This document shows positions 41,050 through 50,334 of a stretch of DNA of 64,000 bases, one piece after another. Under the pieces are notes generated by a model. The model searched no databases. It saw nothing but the letters and a program-made list of their open reading frames with translations, and had not been told where the DNA came from. Where the stretch lies: NCBI RefSeq assembly GCF_001434315.1, contig NZ_AZFE01000031.1:147861-211860 (forward strand), written 5' to 3'. The stretch comes from Paucilactobacillus oligofermentans DSM 15707 = LMG 22743 (GTDB taxonomy: Bacteria; Bacillota; Bacilli; Lactobacillales; Lactobacillaceae). Position 1 is the first letter of the stretch; each line of letters begins with the position of its first letter. Made by a program: the position numbers and the translations under genes.

Positions 41050-42006
41050 TTATTTTTTTAAGTTTAAATCAGTTGGTTGTTGCTCAATTGGGGTATTATC
41101 CGCAATTACTTGATCATGAGCCACGGTTCCAGCATAAATGTCGTCAGTTAAAACATTACGACGATATTTAACGGTGCGGTAAATGTGTAGAACCAATACT
41201 GCGACGTTAATTAAGAGCGCAATGCTACTAACCGTCATCAACGCTGCACTACTATGACTACTCTTAACCGCAAAGGCTGAATCAGTCACAAAGGTTGGAT
41301 AGCTCATAGTGAACATCATCCAAAATGCCAATGTTTGCGCACGGGCTTGAAGCCAGCTTCCTTTTTTAACGAAGAATGCTGCCAAAGTACATGACACCAA
41401 TAAAGCAGCTCCCGCATAGAATGAATGATCGCCAACACAATTATATACATAGGCAAAGTTCCAAACATCATATGCGATAATCCAAGGCCAAATTTGGTCA
41501 GGCCAAATCATATCTTTTTGTTTATCATGACTAATCATGATACCAAACCAACCAGAAATCGTGATGATATTGATGATTCCGGCAATTCCGTTCATAATAT
41601 TCCAAGCGCCACCATTCATGACCACACCATCAACTAAACCGTGTAATCCTGACACTTGGAAGTCCCGAATTACGGCTTCCATAATGTTAAATGCTAAAAT
41701 AGCTGGTGGGAAAATCAACGCCCACTTGTTGGCTTGTAATTTTGGAATGAAACGCAATGCCAAAAAGCCAAGACAACCTGCTAAAGCAGAATACACTTTG
41801 ACCCAGTGGAACCATGTCCCGGTACTACTATCCGGTCCCGCTGTGGTTGGCCAAATAAAGAACGTTAAAATAATTGGTACTCCAATAAATAAAATCAACG
41901 CTACCCATTTGTTAGCTCGCGCTGCTTCATTTAATAACATCAATGCTGCGACAACTAATATCCACATTAACCAATCCATTGCTGAAATCTGTTGAAATAA
42001 AAACAT
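41050..42006 (-). CDS. multi-spanning membrane protein (DUF5692-like)
   Basis: This 318-residue protein has about eight hydrophobic segments, beginning with AMDWLMWILVVAALMLLNEAARANKW and continuing through WPTTAGPDSSTGTWFHWVKVYSALAG-like polar links. It looks like the DUF5692 family, for which I know no function. A TetR regulator gene lies directly upstream, and an inverted repeat in the gap (42078-42101) could be its operator, so the protein may be an inducible transporter or stress protein. AGGAGG precedes the ATG. Confidence 0.7.
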   Translation of the reverse strand: MFLFQQISAMDWLMWILVVAALMLLNEAARANKWVALILFIGVPIILTFFIWPTTAGPDSSTGTWFHWVKVYSALAGCLGFLALRFIPKLQANKWALIFPPAILAFNIMEAVIRDFQVSGLHGLVDGVVMNGGAWNIMNGIAGIINIITISGWFGIMISHDKQKDMIWPDQIWPWIIAYDVWNFAYVYNCVGDHSFYAGAALLVSCTLAAFFVKKGSWLQARAQTLAFWMMFTMSYPTFVTDSAFAVKSSHSSAALMTVSSIALLINVAVLVLHIYRTVKYRRNVLTDDIYAGTVAHDQVIADNTPIEQQPTDLNLKK

Positions 42007-42077
42007 CCTACTCGCCTCCTAGAATAATTGCAGTTCACCTACAACTACAATATACCTGTATTCTAGTTCACAAACTA

Positions 42078-42101
42078 TGGACACTTCGACGCATTTGTCC
42101 A
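42078..42101 (-). promoter_or_regulatory. candidate TetR operator
   Basis: TGGACA-N12-TGTCCA forms an inverted repeat in the 97 bases between the TetR gene and the membrane protein gene. It is only three bases after the regulator stop codon and upstream of the membrane protein start. Confidence 0.4.
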
Positions 42102-42103
42102 AA

Positions 42104-42655
42104 TTATTCAGCGTTTTGATGTAAGACTTGTAAAATTGTGCCGTTCAACATTCGTTGCATTCTCTGATAAAATTCCTGCTTAGGTTCTTCCAGATTAGTC
42201 ACCAACCACTGGGTCATCTGCGTAGTTAATGACCACCCATAAAAATTAGCGATTTCATCTTTTAAAGTTGGTGAACAGTCAGCTTTTAAATCAGTTACAA
42301 CTCCGGCTACCATGTTAAAAGCTACTCGATATAAAAAGCGACTCAATAGATCACGATTGATGGAATGAAAGGTATTTAAACAAAAGTGACGATTAGTTTC
42401 AATGTAGGTCACCAATAAATCTAAGCCATCAAGCCAGTCCTGACCTTGTCGATATGCGTCTAATTGCGTAACAATTTCACGATTATAAATCCAGGCCACT
42501 AGTTCGTTAATATCGGCAAAATGATAATAAAAAGTATTGCGGGCCACATTGGCTTGAGTGGTTAATTGATTAACCGTAATCTGATCGACTGGCGTCGTGT
42601 CCATTAAATTTTTGAGCGTATTCGCTAAATGCTGTTTTGTAGCGATGTTAGTCAC
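42104..42655 (-). CDS. TetR-family transcriptional regulator
   Basis: This 183-residue protein has the TetR N-terminal helix-turn-helix: ITVNQLTTQANVARNTFYYHFADINELVAWI, with the ARNTFYYHF recognition segment. The C-terminal domain is variable and gives no ligand clue. It starts at GTG within GAGGTGA, so the exact first codon is uncertain. It probably controls the DUF5692-like gene immediately downstream. Confidence 0.86.
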   Translation of the reverse strand: MTNIATKQHLANTLKNLMDTTPVDQITVNQLTTQANVARNTFYYHFADINELVAWIYNREIVTQLDAYRQGQDWLDGLDLLVTYIETNRHFCLNTFHSINRDLLSRFLYRVAFNMVAGVVTDLKADCSPTLKDEIANFYGWSLTTQMTQWLVTNLEEPKQEFYQRMQRMLNGTILQVLHQNAE

Positions 42656-42746
42656 CTCGTCTTAATCTATAACATCATCCTACCATGTTCAAACAAAAAA
42701 GTTGATACTTTAATGATTTAAAATCATCATGCATCAACTAGTTCAT

Positions 42747-44216
42747 TTATTTTAATGTAAAGCCACGGAATTCAATCGTTTCATCACCTTGATATTCAAA
42801 ATACAAAGGTTTTACACCTTCAATAAGTTGATCAAAGCTTGCTTGTTCATTATGCCAATCTTCCTTGGCAGATAATGAAATTTCCGCAACTGATGCTCCG
42901 GTTTCACTCGTTCTAACAAGCATTTTGCCGGTACCATTACCACGGACTTCAACTTCAATTGTGGTTGGTGATACCAAATCAAAATATTTGAATCCGGCAA
43001 CCGAGCCTGCCTGCAGATTAGTAATATACTGATCGGCATGACCTTCTCGATCTTCGCCACTTTGCGTAATACAAGGGTGATCTTCGGTGCCACCAAAGAA
43101 CGTTAAATCAAATGCTTTGGCAGCCCCCGTTTTACTCCAAAGATTACAAGCAATTCCAGCATCATAATAACCGGTTCCTCTTAATGGACCATCATTTAAA
43201 CCACAACTAGTTAATTCTGCCATATCAAACAGGCCATCTGCTCGACGCTCAATTTTTTCGGCAACACCTTGGCGAGAATACTCTGTATAGCCAGTTTGAC
43301 GATGACCAAAGATATAATATTGTCCTTTAACATTAACCAGCGAACCATGATTATTTCCCCAGTAGGTTTTAGCTTCAGTATTACCCTTATAACCAATGTC
43401 TCCATTTGAATGCAAGATACCCGCATAAACAAAGCCGTGATCTGGATAATCACTGACGGCATAACATAATTCATGGTTATTTTTAGATGAGTAAATAAAA
43501 TAATAACGATCGTCGATTTTTCTAATCGAACTGGCTTCAAAAAATTCATGATTTTCATAGCCAGTTCCTTCACTATTTACCCAACCGGGAACTAATTTTT
43601 TGGATTCTGAAATAACCGTCTTCATGTCGTCGGCTAGTTCTAATACGTTGCTCCCTTGACCATTGAAATTTGTTTTCAAATTATCAAAATGGGCGGTCAC
43701 ATAATCGATAAAATTACTATCCGGTGAAAATCCGGTATATAACCATATCTTATTATCGTCGACTAATACACCGGGATCAAAATGATATTCATCCCCATCA
43801 CGATCGCCAATTGGAGTGCCATCTTCATAACTAACCGCTCCATAATATTCAAACTTACCAGCTGGTTCATCACAAACTGCAACTGAAACATGGTTAATAA
43901 AATCGCCTAGTCCATAATAAAGATAGTATCGTCCATCTTTACCTTGGACTACATCAGGTGCATACATCGAATGTATTTTATCTGCATCAGCATTTAAAGG
44001 TTCTTGGCTTTTTTGATAAATATAGCCATCAAAACGCCACTGTGAAAGATCATCTAGTGGGGCAGAATAACAAGCATAATCATTCATACAATAATCTTTG
44101 GAGCCGAAACGATCATGACTGCCATAAACGTAGAGTCGATCACCGAAAACGCGAGGTTCGCCATCTGGAATGTATTCATACAACGGTAAATACGGGTTGA
44201 AAACTTGATTTTTCAT
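42747..44216 (-). CDS. glycoside hydrolase family 43 enzyme with C-terminal beta domain
   Basis: This 489-residue enzyme has the GH43 five-bladed propeller pattern: PDGEPRVFGDRLYVYGSHD (the Asp of the general base region), MYAPDVVQGKDGRYYLYYG, YHFDPGVLVDDNKIWLYTG, and HEFFEASSIRKIDDRYYFIYS, where the Glu of FFEASS fits the acid catalyst. The last 140 residues resemble a carbohydrate-binding beta-sandwich. There is no signal peptide, so it acts on imported oligosaccharides. Arabinofuranosidase or xylosidase activity is likely. It lies downstream of the AraC regulator on the same strand. Confidence 0.87.
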   Translation of the reverse strand: MKNQVFNPYLPLYEYIPDGEPRVFGDRLYVYGSHDRFGSKDYCMNDYACYSAPLDDLSQWRFDGYIYQKSQEPLNADADKIHSMYAPDVVQGKDGRYYLYYGLGDFINHVSVAVCDEPAGKFEYYGAVSYEDGTPIGDRDGDEYHFDPGVLVDDNKIWLYTGFSPDSNFIDYVTAHFDNLKTNFNGQGSNVLELADDMKTVISESKKLVPGWVNSEGTGYENHEFFEASSIRKIDDRYYFIYSSKNNHELCYAVSDYPDHGFVYAGILHSNGDIGYKGNTEAKTYWGNNHGSLVNVKGQYYIFGHRQTGYTEYSRQGVAEKIERRADGLFDMAELTSCGLNDGPLRGTGYYDAGIACNLWSKTGAAKAFDLTFFGGTEDHPCITQSGEDREGHADQYITNLQAGSVAGFKYFDLVSPTTIEVEVRGNGTGKMLVRTSETGASVAEISLSAKEDWHNEQASFDQLIEGVKPLYFEYQGDETIEFRGFTLK

Positions 44217-44257
44217 AAAGAAGTTTCTCCTTTTACTTCATTCCACTTAAAAAGATA

Positions 44258-44282
44258 GTTTGCAAATTAACTAACTGCAAAC
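44258..44282 (-). promoter_or_regulatory. inverted repeat before the GH43 gene
   Basis: GTTTGCA (44258-44264) and TGCAAAC (44276-44282) flank an 11-base spacer in the short gap between the AraC gene and the GH43 gene. It could be a regulator site or a weak attenuator; no T run follows. Confidence 0.4.
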
Positions 44283-44288
44283 ATAGTA

Positions 44289-45194
44289 TTACATCATTTT
44301 TTCAAATGCAAGCGCTTCCCATATTTTTTCTTTTTCTTGTCGATACTGAGATGGATTCATCCCGCTCCAGAGTTTAAATTGGCGACTGAAGTGCGAAATA
44401 TTTTTATAACCACATCGATTGGCGATTTGTAAAATCGATAAATCTTTACGTTTTAACAATGCCTTGGCCTCGTCAAACTTCAAAGATATCAAATATTCCT
44501 GTGGTGAAATATCATAAACTTTTTTAAAAATTTCCAATCCATGACCAGGGCTAATCCCTAAGTTACCGATTAATTTTTGAATGCGGATTGGATTAATCAT
44601 TTCGTCATTCTCTAATGAATATCGTTTAAATTCCCATTTGATTGCACTGGAAATTTCACGAGCATACGTAATTTCAGTGTTACTTAAATCGTTCGAATCT
44701 TTTTCAGAATCCAGCATCTCTGCAAAAGTCTTCAATAACTCTAATACATAGATTTGTGCTTGTAATTTTTCAACAATTGAAAAGGATTCGTACTTAAGTA
44801 ACGATCTTATTTGGTCCATTTTAAAAGTTAATTCATCATAATAAATCGAGCCTTTTTGATAAATAGTCTTAACATTTCGCATCATTTTAGCACGTAATAA
44901 CGGTTCATTAATATCAATGTGCATGCAAAAATAAGTCAATACACCCGAGCCAATATTTTCATTAGTATGCCGAATCCCTGGTGGAATCACTAAAAATGAT
45001 CCTGCTTCACAATCCATATGTTCCCCACCAATTACGGTGCGTTGCTTACCTTTCAAAACATAATTTATTTCAAAAGCATGATGAGCTTCTTCTTTATAAC
45101 GCCACTTTGAAGGAACTGTTTGAACATGGACACCAAAAAAATGAATATTAGAATCCACAATTGGTAACTGTTTAATTTCAATTAGTTCACTCAT
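44289..45194 (-). CDS. AraC-family regulator with N-terminal cupin
   Basis: This 301-residue regulator has an N-terminal cupin sensor (HAFEINYVLKGKQRTVIGGEHM, with FLVIPPGIRHTNEN) and two C-terminal helix-turn-helix units: FDEAKALLKRKDLSILQIANRCGYKNISHFSRQFKLWSGMNPSQYRQ, in which IANRCGY and HFSRQFKLWSGMNPSQYR are the AraC signature. I start at MSELIEIK behind AAGGAGA; the longer frame of 34 extra codons reaches into the promoter region. It is divergent from the GPH symporter operon and upstream of the GH43 gene, so it likely senses a xyloside or arabinoside. Confidence 0.88.
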   Translation of the reverse strand: MSELIEIKQLPIVDSNIHFFGVHVQTVPSKWRYKEEAHHAFEINYVLKGKQRTVIGGEHMDCEAGSFLVIPPGIRHTNENIGSGVLTYFCMHIDINEPLLRAKMMRNVKTIYQKGSIYYDELTFKMDQIRSLLKYESFSIVEKLQAQIYVLELLKTFAEMLDSEKDSNDLSNTEITYAREISSAIKWEFKRYSLENDEMINPIRIQKLIGNLGISPGHGLEIFKKVYDISPQEYLISLKFDEAKALLKRKDLSILQIANRCGYKNISHFSRQFKLWSGMNPSQYRQEKEKIWEALAFEKMM

Positions 45195-45254
45195 TTTGCG
45201 ATCTCCTTGGATTATGGTAAATTTTCGTGTGTTTAGGCCATTCATTTCCGGAAT

Positions 45255-45295
45255 TGTAAGCGCTATAATATTTTTTGTAATAGAAAGGGCTTTCA
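45255..45295. promoter_or_regulatory. two cre-like sites in the AraC/symporter intergenic region
   Basis: TGTAAGCGCTATAA (45255-45268) differs from the cre consensus at one position, and AGAAAGGGCTTTCA (45282-45295) at about two. Both are between the divergent AraC and symporter genes, so glucose repression of the glycosidase island is likely. Confidence 0.55.
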
Positions 45296-45378
45296 TTGCT
45301 ACTTTTAGTTATTATACATCATTATTTATTTTGAATAACAATTGAAGCCTTACAAAATTTATTTAAGGAGAATTGATT

Positions 45379-46764
45379 ATGGATAGTCAAAAAGTTCAAG
45401 CAACTGAGGATTTAGAAGTTACTCTAGCCTTCAAAGAACGTATGGGTATCGGAATAGCCGGTTTTGCTACCAACTTAGTATGGAGTTCTATGAGTTCTTA
45501 CATCTTATTTTACTATACGGATGTTATTGGTCTCTCTGCCGCACTCTTAAGTACCATGATGTTATTTGTCCGCCTTTTAGATGGTGGAGCCGATATTGGA
45601 ATGGGAATGGTCGTTGACCGTACGCATTCCAAATATGGTAAAGCTCGACCTTGGGTAAAATGGTTAGCTATTCCATTTGGAATAAGTTCTATGCTTTTAT
45701 TCTCGGTGCCAGATTTAGGTGCAACTGGTTCATTTATCTACGCAACAGTTACTTACGTTATTGTTAACTTGATTTATACAGCACTTAATATTCCATTAAG
45801 TACATTGAGTGCCTTGGTAACAAAAAGTCAATATGAACGTTCGGTGCTACAAATATTTAACACCATTCTTTCTACTATCTGTACATTATTAGTTATGAAC
45901 GTTGTATTACCAATGGTTAAAATATTTGGAAATGGCCGCATGGGTTGGTTCATTACATTTACAATCTTTGGTGTTATTGCAACAATCTTATTCTTCTACA
46001 CTTTCTATTCAACTAAGGAACGGGTTACTGAAGCAACCGTAAAAAAAGAAGAAGTTCCTTTTAAAATAGGCTTTAAGGCTCTTTTCACCAATAAATATTG
46101 GGTTATTATCGTCTTATTACTTGTAACTGCCTTCTTAAACATGGGAATCGGTGGAAGTGTTGCCTTATACTTCACGACTTATATCATGAAAAATGCCGAA
46201 TTCCTTGGAATTATCTCAATCGCATCGCGGATTCCAAGTGTCCTGGTGCTTGCGGTTGTCTGTGCTCCACTTGTAAAACGATACGGTAAAAAGAATGTCG
46301 TAATGGCTGGTTCGATTATCTCTGTAATCGGTAAATTAGTAATGGTCATTGATATGACCAGTCCAATTGTTGTATTAATTGCCAGTGTCATTCTTGGTGT
46401 CGGTGGTGGTATGTTAGGTGCTGGATCATTTGCCTTCTTAGCCGATACAGTTGAATATGGTGAATGGAAATCTGGTGTGCGTACCGAAGGCCTAATTTTC
46501 AGTGCTGCTAGCTTTGGCTTAAAAGTTGGTACTGGATTAGCAACTGCCATTGTTGGTTGGGGACTTGCATACTTTGGCTATCACAGTGGTGCCGTTACCC
46601 AAACAGCTCACGCAATACAAGGAATTGAATTCCTATATATCTGGCTTCCATTAGGATTAAGTATCGTTCAAGTTATCTTACTTTGCTTCTACGATTTAGA
46701 TAAAATTTATCCACAAATCATGAAAGACTTAAATGAACGTAATCGAGCTAAAAACGCGGAATAA
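45379..46764 (+). CDS. glycoside-pentoside-hexuronide (GPH) family sugar symporter
   Basis: This 461-residue membrane protein has twelve hydrophobic segments and the GPH motifs: RLLDGGADIGMGMVVDRTHSKYGKARPWVKW (with DGGADIGMG and KYGKARPW) near the N terminus, and GAGSFAFLADTVEYGEWKSGVR later. GPH members import xylosides, melibiose or glucuronides with Na or H. The start is the ATG behind AAGGAG with eight-base spacing; a TTG two codons earlier is in frame. It heads the row of glycosidase genes to its right. Confidence 0.9.
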   Translation: MDSQKVQATEDLEVTLAFKERMGIGIAGFATNLVWSSMSSYILFYYTDVIGLSAALLSTMMLFVRLLDGGADIGMGMVVDRTHSKYGKARPWVKWLAIPFGISSMLLFSVPDLGATGSFIYATVTYVIVNLIYTALNIPLSTLSALVTKSQYERSVLQIFNTILSTICTLLVMNVVLPMVKIFGNGRMGWFITFTIFGVIATILFFYTFYSTKERVTEATVKKEEVPFKIGFKALFTNKYWVIIVLLLVTAFLNMGIGGSVALYFTTYIMKNAEFLGIISIASRIPSVLVLAVVCAPLVKRYGKKNVVMAGSIISVIGKLVMVIDMTSPIVVLIASVILGVGGGMLGAGSFAFLADTVEYGEWKSGVRTEGLIFSAASFGLKVGTGLATAIVGWGLAYFGYHSGAVTQTAHAIQGIEFLYIWLPLGLSIVQVILLCFYDLDKIYPQIMKDLNERNRAKNAE

Positions 46765-46767
46765 TTA

Positions 46768-46799
46768 AAAAAGCTCTTCTAACGAAGAGCCTTTTTTAA
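46768..46799 (+). terminator. terminator after GPH symporter
   Basis: GCTCTTC/GAAGAGC with a TAAC loop and flanking A/T tracts forms a compact stem followed by CTTTTTT. Some readthrough into the GH5 gene, or a second promoter, is possible. Confidence 0.8.
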
Positions 46800-46851
46800 T
46801 AGAGATTGTCTTTTATATGAAAACAAATTAAATGTAACAGGAGATTTAATC

Positions 46852-48027
46852 ATGAAAATTAATGGTGTTAATTTAGGTAACTGGTTAGTTTTAGAAAAAT
46901 GGATGAACCCAACGATTTTTGAAGGGACTGAAGCTGAGGATGAATACTACTTAGCTCATGACTTAGAAAAAACTGCTTATAAAGAACGGATGAGAATTCA
47001 CCGGGCTGAATACATTACTGAACGCGATTTCATGCAAATGGCGTCATGGAATATCAATACCGTCCGGATTCCCATTCCATATTTTATTTTTGGTGATCGT
47101 GAACCGTTCATTGGTTGCATCAATGAACTAGACAACGCATTTGGTTGGGCTGAAAAATACGGTATCAAAATTTTAATTGATTTGCACACTGTGCCTTTCA
47201 GTCAAAATGGATTAGACAATGGTGGGCTTTCTGGTGTCTGTAAGTGGTCAACGATGCCAGACGAAGTCGATTTTGTCCTATCCGTCCTCGAACGTTTAGC
47301 TGATCGTTATGGTCACAGAACTGGATTATTTGGGATTGAGGTTATCAACGAACCAATGACCACTCGCGTTTGGGAATTACTTAATATCCAAGAACGTTAT
47401 CCAGCTCGTGATGCTGAAATGGCAGCTGGTAGTCAACCGATGTCACTCGAATTTCTATTCGACTTCTACGATCGCGCTTATGATGTTATCAAGCCAAAGT
47501 TAGCAGATGACAAATATATTGTTTATCATGATGGCTTTGAAATTTTAGAGTTTGAAAAATTCATCGCTCGTCGGCAATACGATAATATTATTTTAGACAC
47601 CCACCAATATTTAATGGTTGGTGAAGCCTTTGGAATTGAACAAAGTGTTGAAGGTTATCGTGGTTATATTGAAGATACCCTGCTTCCCAAAATTAAAAAA
47701 GCCAAAGCAAACGTGCCAGTTGTGACTGGTGAGTGGTCACTGTTTAACTCATTGGCTGCTGGTGGCGATACCAATGGTGGACAAAACGTTCTTCAAACTG
47801 GACAAACTGAAGTCAAGGAACTAAGTAAAGAAAAAGCTAAAGAAATTTATCAAGCTCTTTCAGAAATTCAAATGAATGCTTGGAATCAATTAGATGGTCA
47901 TTTCTACTGGAACTATAAAACATTGATCGATACCGCTAATGAACAAGGTTGGTACGGTTGGGATTGTTGGGATCTTGGACGCGCTATTTCTCAAGATTGG
48001 TTCCCCACTGAACTATTAAAAAAATAA
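46852..48027 (+). CDS. glycoside hydrolase family 5 enzyme
   Basis: This 391-residue enzyme resembles GH5 exo-beta-glucanases. It starts with NGVNLGNWLVLEKWMNP, has WNINTVRIPIPYFIF, LIDLHTVPFSQNG, the acid/base motif IEVINEPM (Glu about 167) and the nucleophile motif VPVVTGEWSLF (Glu about 296), so both catalytic glutamates are present. There is no signal peptide, pointing to an intracellular beta-glucosidase or beta-xylosidase acting on imported di- or trisaccharides. AGGAG precedes the ATG, and the GH43 gene follows after 19 bases. Confidence 0.87.
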   Translation: MKINGVNLGNWLVLEKWMNPTIFEGTEAEDEYYLAHDLEKTAYKERMRIHRAEYITERDFMQMASWNINTVRIPIPYFIFGDREPFIGCINELDNAFGWAEKYGIKILIDLHTVPFSQNGLDNGGLSGVCKWSTMPDEVDFVLSVLERLADRYGHRTGLFGIEVINEPMTTRVWELLNIQERYPARDAEMAAGSQPMSLEFLFDFYDRAYDVIKPKLADDKYIVYHDGFEILEFEKFIARRQYDNIILDTHQYLMVGEAFGIEQSVEGYRGYIEDTLLPKIKKAKANVPVVTGEWSLFNSLAAGGDTNGGQNVLQTGQTEVKELSKEKAKEIYQALSEIQMNAWNQLDGHFYWNYKTLIDTANEQGWYGWDCWDLGRAISQDWFPTELLKK

Positions 48028-48046
48028 TTCAAAATGGAGTTTAACT

Positions 48047-49699
48047 ATGATTACAAACCCTGTCTTACGTGGATTTAATCCAGATCCATCTGTGGTCAGA
48101 AAAGGTGAGGACTATTATGTCGCCGTTTCAACCTTTGAATGGTTGCCCGGAATTCCTATCTATCACTCAAAGGATTTACAAAATTGGGAACTTTATACCC
48201 ATGTTTTAACTGAAACAAATGCTCCGGATTTAAAGAAGCTGCCCTCAGCAAAGGGAATTTGGGCCCCTTGCCTTACTTATTCCGAAGCTGATAATCGTTT
48301 CTTTGTAGTCTATGGCGTTATGAATTCCATGAATGCTCGTTATTTCGATGTCGACAATTACATTATTTCTGCTGAAAATATCAACGGTCCTTGGAGTGAG
48401 CCAGTTTATCTTCATTCATCCGGATTTGATGCCTCACTTTTGAATGACGATGATGATAAAAAATATATCGTTTCGCTTGAATGGGAAAATCGCGACGGCT
48501 ATGAAAAGCCAGGATTTATTTCCGTTGCTGAATATGATTCTCACACGCAAAAAATGATTGGCTATCCTCAAAAAATCTGGTCTGGCGGGACTAATCGTGG
48601 TTGCATCGAAGCCCCACATTTAACCAAGAAAAATGGCTATTACTATTTAATGTGTGCAGAAGGCGGGACTGGCTACGGTCATTCCGTCACCATGGCCCGC
48701 TCTAAAAACGTCTTTGGTCCTTACGAAGGCGATCCTAAAAATCCAATCGTGACTTCTTCTCCGGGTGATTTTAATGAACGTAAAGATTCCGATCACTTAA
48801 AACCTAAGTATTATAATCCTGAATCGGTCCTGCAAAAATCAGGTCACGGTAGCTATGTTGATCTTCCTAACGGCGAAACTTACCTGTTCCATCTAACCGG
48901 TCGGCCTTTTACTCCAGAACTTCGTTGTACTTTAGGTAGAGAAACCGCCATCCAACAAATGGAATGGACCGCAGATGGTTGGTTACGGATGAAAGATGGC
49001 AGTAACTTTGCAAAAGTTTCGGTTACACCACCTTCGCTAGTTGAACATCCTTTCACTACCCCAACTACGCGAGATAATTTTGATAAGGACCTCCGAATTT
49101 ATTATTACGCTCCTCGCATGATGCCGTCGAGTTTTGCTACAGTTCATAATCAGCAACACGAATTAATTCTTAGAGGCCAAGAATCGCTTTCGTCACTCAA
49201 TAAAGTCTCGCTTTTAGCACAAAAAATGACTTCAATCACTGGGACCGCAACTACTCGGATGAAATTTGATCCAGAAATTTATCAACACAGCGCCGGGCTT
49301 GTTGTTTACTATGACAATATGAACTATGTATCACTACGTAAATACTATAGTGAAACCTTGCAATCACCAGCCATTTCCATTATTCAGCTTGAAAATGGTG
49401 ATCGTCATGAGATGCTAGATACTCGTACGGCTTGTGATGGTGATGTGACGCTTCGTGTCCAAATTAATAACCGTCACTTATACTTTGAGTATGCTTCAGA
49501 TGATCAAAATTTCACCCGCATTGGGCCTGATTTTGATTTATCTAAATATTCCGATGAGTACTGTAAATTCGGTGAATTCACCGGGGCATTTATTGGTTTG
49601 TTTGCTTGCGATACAATGTATCATAACCATGAAGCCCGTTTTGATTACTTCGATTATCAAACGGATATCCAACAAGAAGATTTTAATGCACCCTTCTAA
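48047..49699 (+). CDS. xynB: beta-xylosidase-like glycoside hydrolase family 43 enzyme
   Basis: This 550-residue enzyme matches the XynB-type GH43 layout. It opens with NPVLRGFNPDPSVVRKGEDYY (catalytic Asp in FNPDPS), then KGIWAPCLTY, FDASLLNDDDDKKYIVSLEW, and RGCIEAPHLTKKNGYYYLM with the acid Glu in CIEAPH. The C-terminal part (about 330-550) is the extra beta-sandwich of these enzymes. No signal peptide is seen. Together with the GPH symporter it forms a xylooligosaccharide uptake and hydrolysis unit. The gene symbol is by similarity in layout. Confidence 0.88.
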   Translation: MITNPVLRGFNPDPSVVRKGEDYYVAVSTFEWLPGIPIYHSKDLQNWELYTHVLTETNAPDLKKLPSAKGIWAPCLTYSEADNRFFVVYGVMNSMNARYFDVDNYIISAENINGPWSEPVYLHSSGFDASLLNDDDDKKYIVSLEWENRDGYEKPGFISVAEYDSHTQKMIGYPQKIWSGGTNRGCIEAPHLTKKNGYYYLMCAEGGTGYGHSVTMARSKNVFGPYEGDPKNPIVTSSPGDFNERKDSDHLKPKYYNPESVLQKSGHGSYVDLPNGETYLFHLTGRPFTPELRCTLGRETAIQQMEWTADGWLRMKDGSNFAKVSVTPPSLVEHPFTTPTTRDNFDKDLRIYYYAPRMMPSSFATVHNQQHELILRGQESLSSLNKVSLLAQKMTSITGTATTRMKFDPEIYQHSAGLVVYYDNMNYVSLRKYYSETLQSPAISIIQLENGDRHEMLDTRTACDGDVTLRVQINNRHLYFEYASDDQNFTRIGPDFDLSKYSDEYCKFGEFTGAFIGLFACDTMYHNHEARFDYFDYQTDIQQEDFNAPF

Positions 49700-49705
49700 A
49701 TGTTA

Positions 49706-49748
49706 AAAAGCTTATCACTTCTGTTTATAGAAGTAATAAGCTTTTTTA
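49706..49748. terminator. bidirectional terminator
   Basis: AAAAGCTTAT and ATAAGCTTTT form the outer stem, with CACTTCT/AGAAGTA inside. T runs occur on both strands, ending the glycosidase operon and the MarR gene. Confidence 0.85.
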
Positions 49749-49749
49749 T

Positions 49750-50184
49750 TTAATCATCTAATTCCACAGCTAGGTTAGCCGCAACTAGTAACAATCGTTT
49801 AAAATCATCACGTCCACTGGTTGTCATCGTTTCGGTCATTCGTTGAAAACAGATATCGACTTCTTTTTTAACCGAGGGATAGACTGCCAAAGCTTTATTG
49901 GTTGGTTGAATATCATAAGTTCGCTTATCCTTAGCGTTTTTGGTGCGGGTCATATAACCGGTTTCTTCTAATTTTAAAACCGTTTTAGCTACAACACTTT
50001 TATCTAAACCCAGTCGTTTAGTAATTCCATCTTGCGTCAACATCCCAAAATCACAAACGATTGAAATAACTAATGCTTGAGCGGCAGTCAATGAATACTG
50101 AGCACAGCCTTCATTCAACCAAATGTGTGATTTGCGATATAAGATTGAAATGGCTTTAAAGCCACTATCCATAATATTTGGCAT
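49750..50184 (-). CDS. MarR-family transcriptional regulator
   Basis: This 144-residue protein has the winged helix of MarR regulators: LVISIVCDFGMLTQDGITKRLGLDKSVVAKTVLKLEETGYMTRTKNAKDKRTYDI, where LDKSVVAKTVLKLEE is the recognition region and KDKRTYD the wing. AAGGAGG precedes the ATG. It is divergent from the MFS-CBS transporter; a perfect 14-base palindrome lies next to that promoter, so it probably represses the transporter. Confidence 0.9.
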   Translation of the reverse strand: MPNIMDSGFKAISILYRKSHIWLNEGCAQYSLTAAQALVISIVCDFGMLTQDGITKRLGLDKSVVAKTVLKLEETGYMTRTKNAKDKRTYDIQPTNKALAVYPSVKKEVDICFQRMTETMTTSGRDDFKRLLLVAANLAVELDD

Positions 50185-50249
50185 GTCTATCTACCTCCTT
50201 ATCATTTACATTTATTCTATCGAAAGATAGTGGCTCTTGCAACTAGTTC

Positions 50250-50299
50250 TTGACGACTCAAAATTCATATGTTAAATTATTTTAGTGGCAATTGCCACC
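50250..50299 (+). promoter_or_regulatory. promoter and palindromic operator of the MFS-CBS gene
   Basis: TTGACG (50250-50255) and TAAATT (50273-50278) are 17 bases apart. The perfect palindrome GTGGCAATTGCCAC (50286-50299) lies at the expected transcription start, a classic repressor position. A second inverted repeat, CTATC-GAAA-GATAG, lies at 50217-50230 near the MarR gene. Confidence 0.6.
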
Positions 50300-50334
50300 T
50301 TATTAATTTAAAGAATTAGAGGAATCAGATATTT

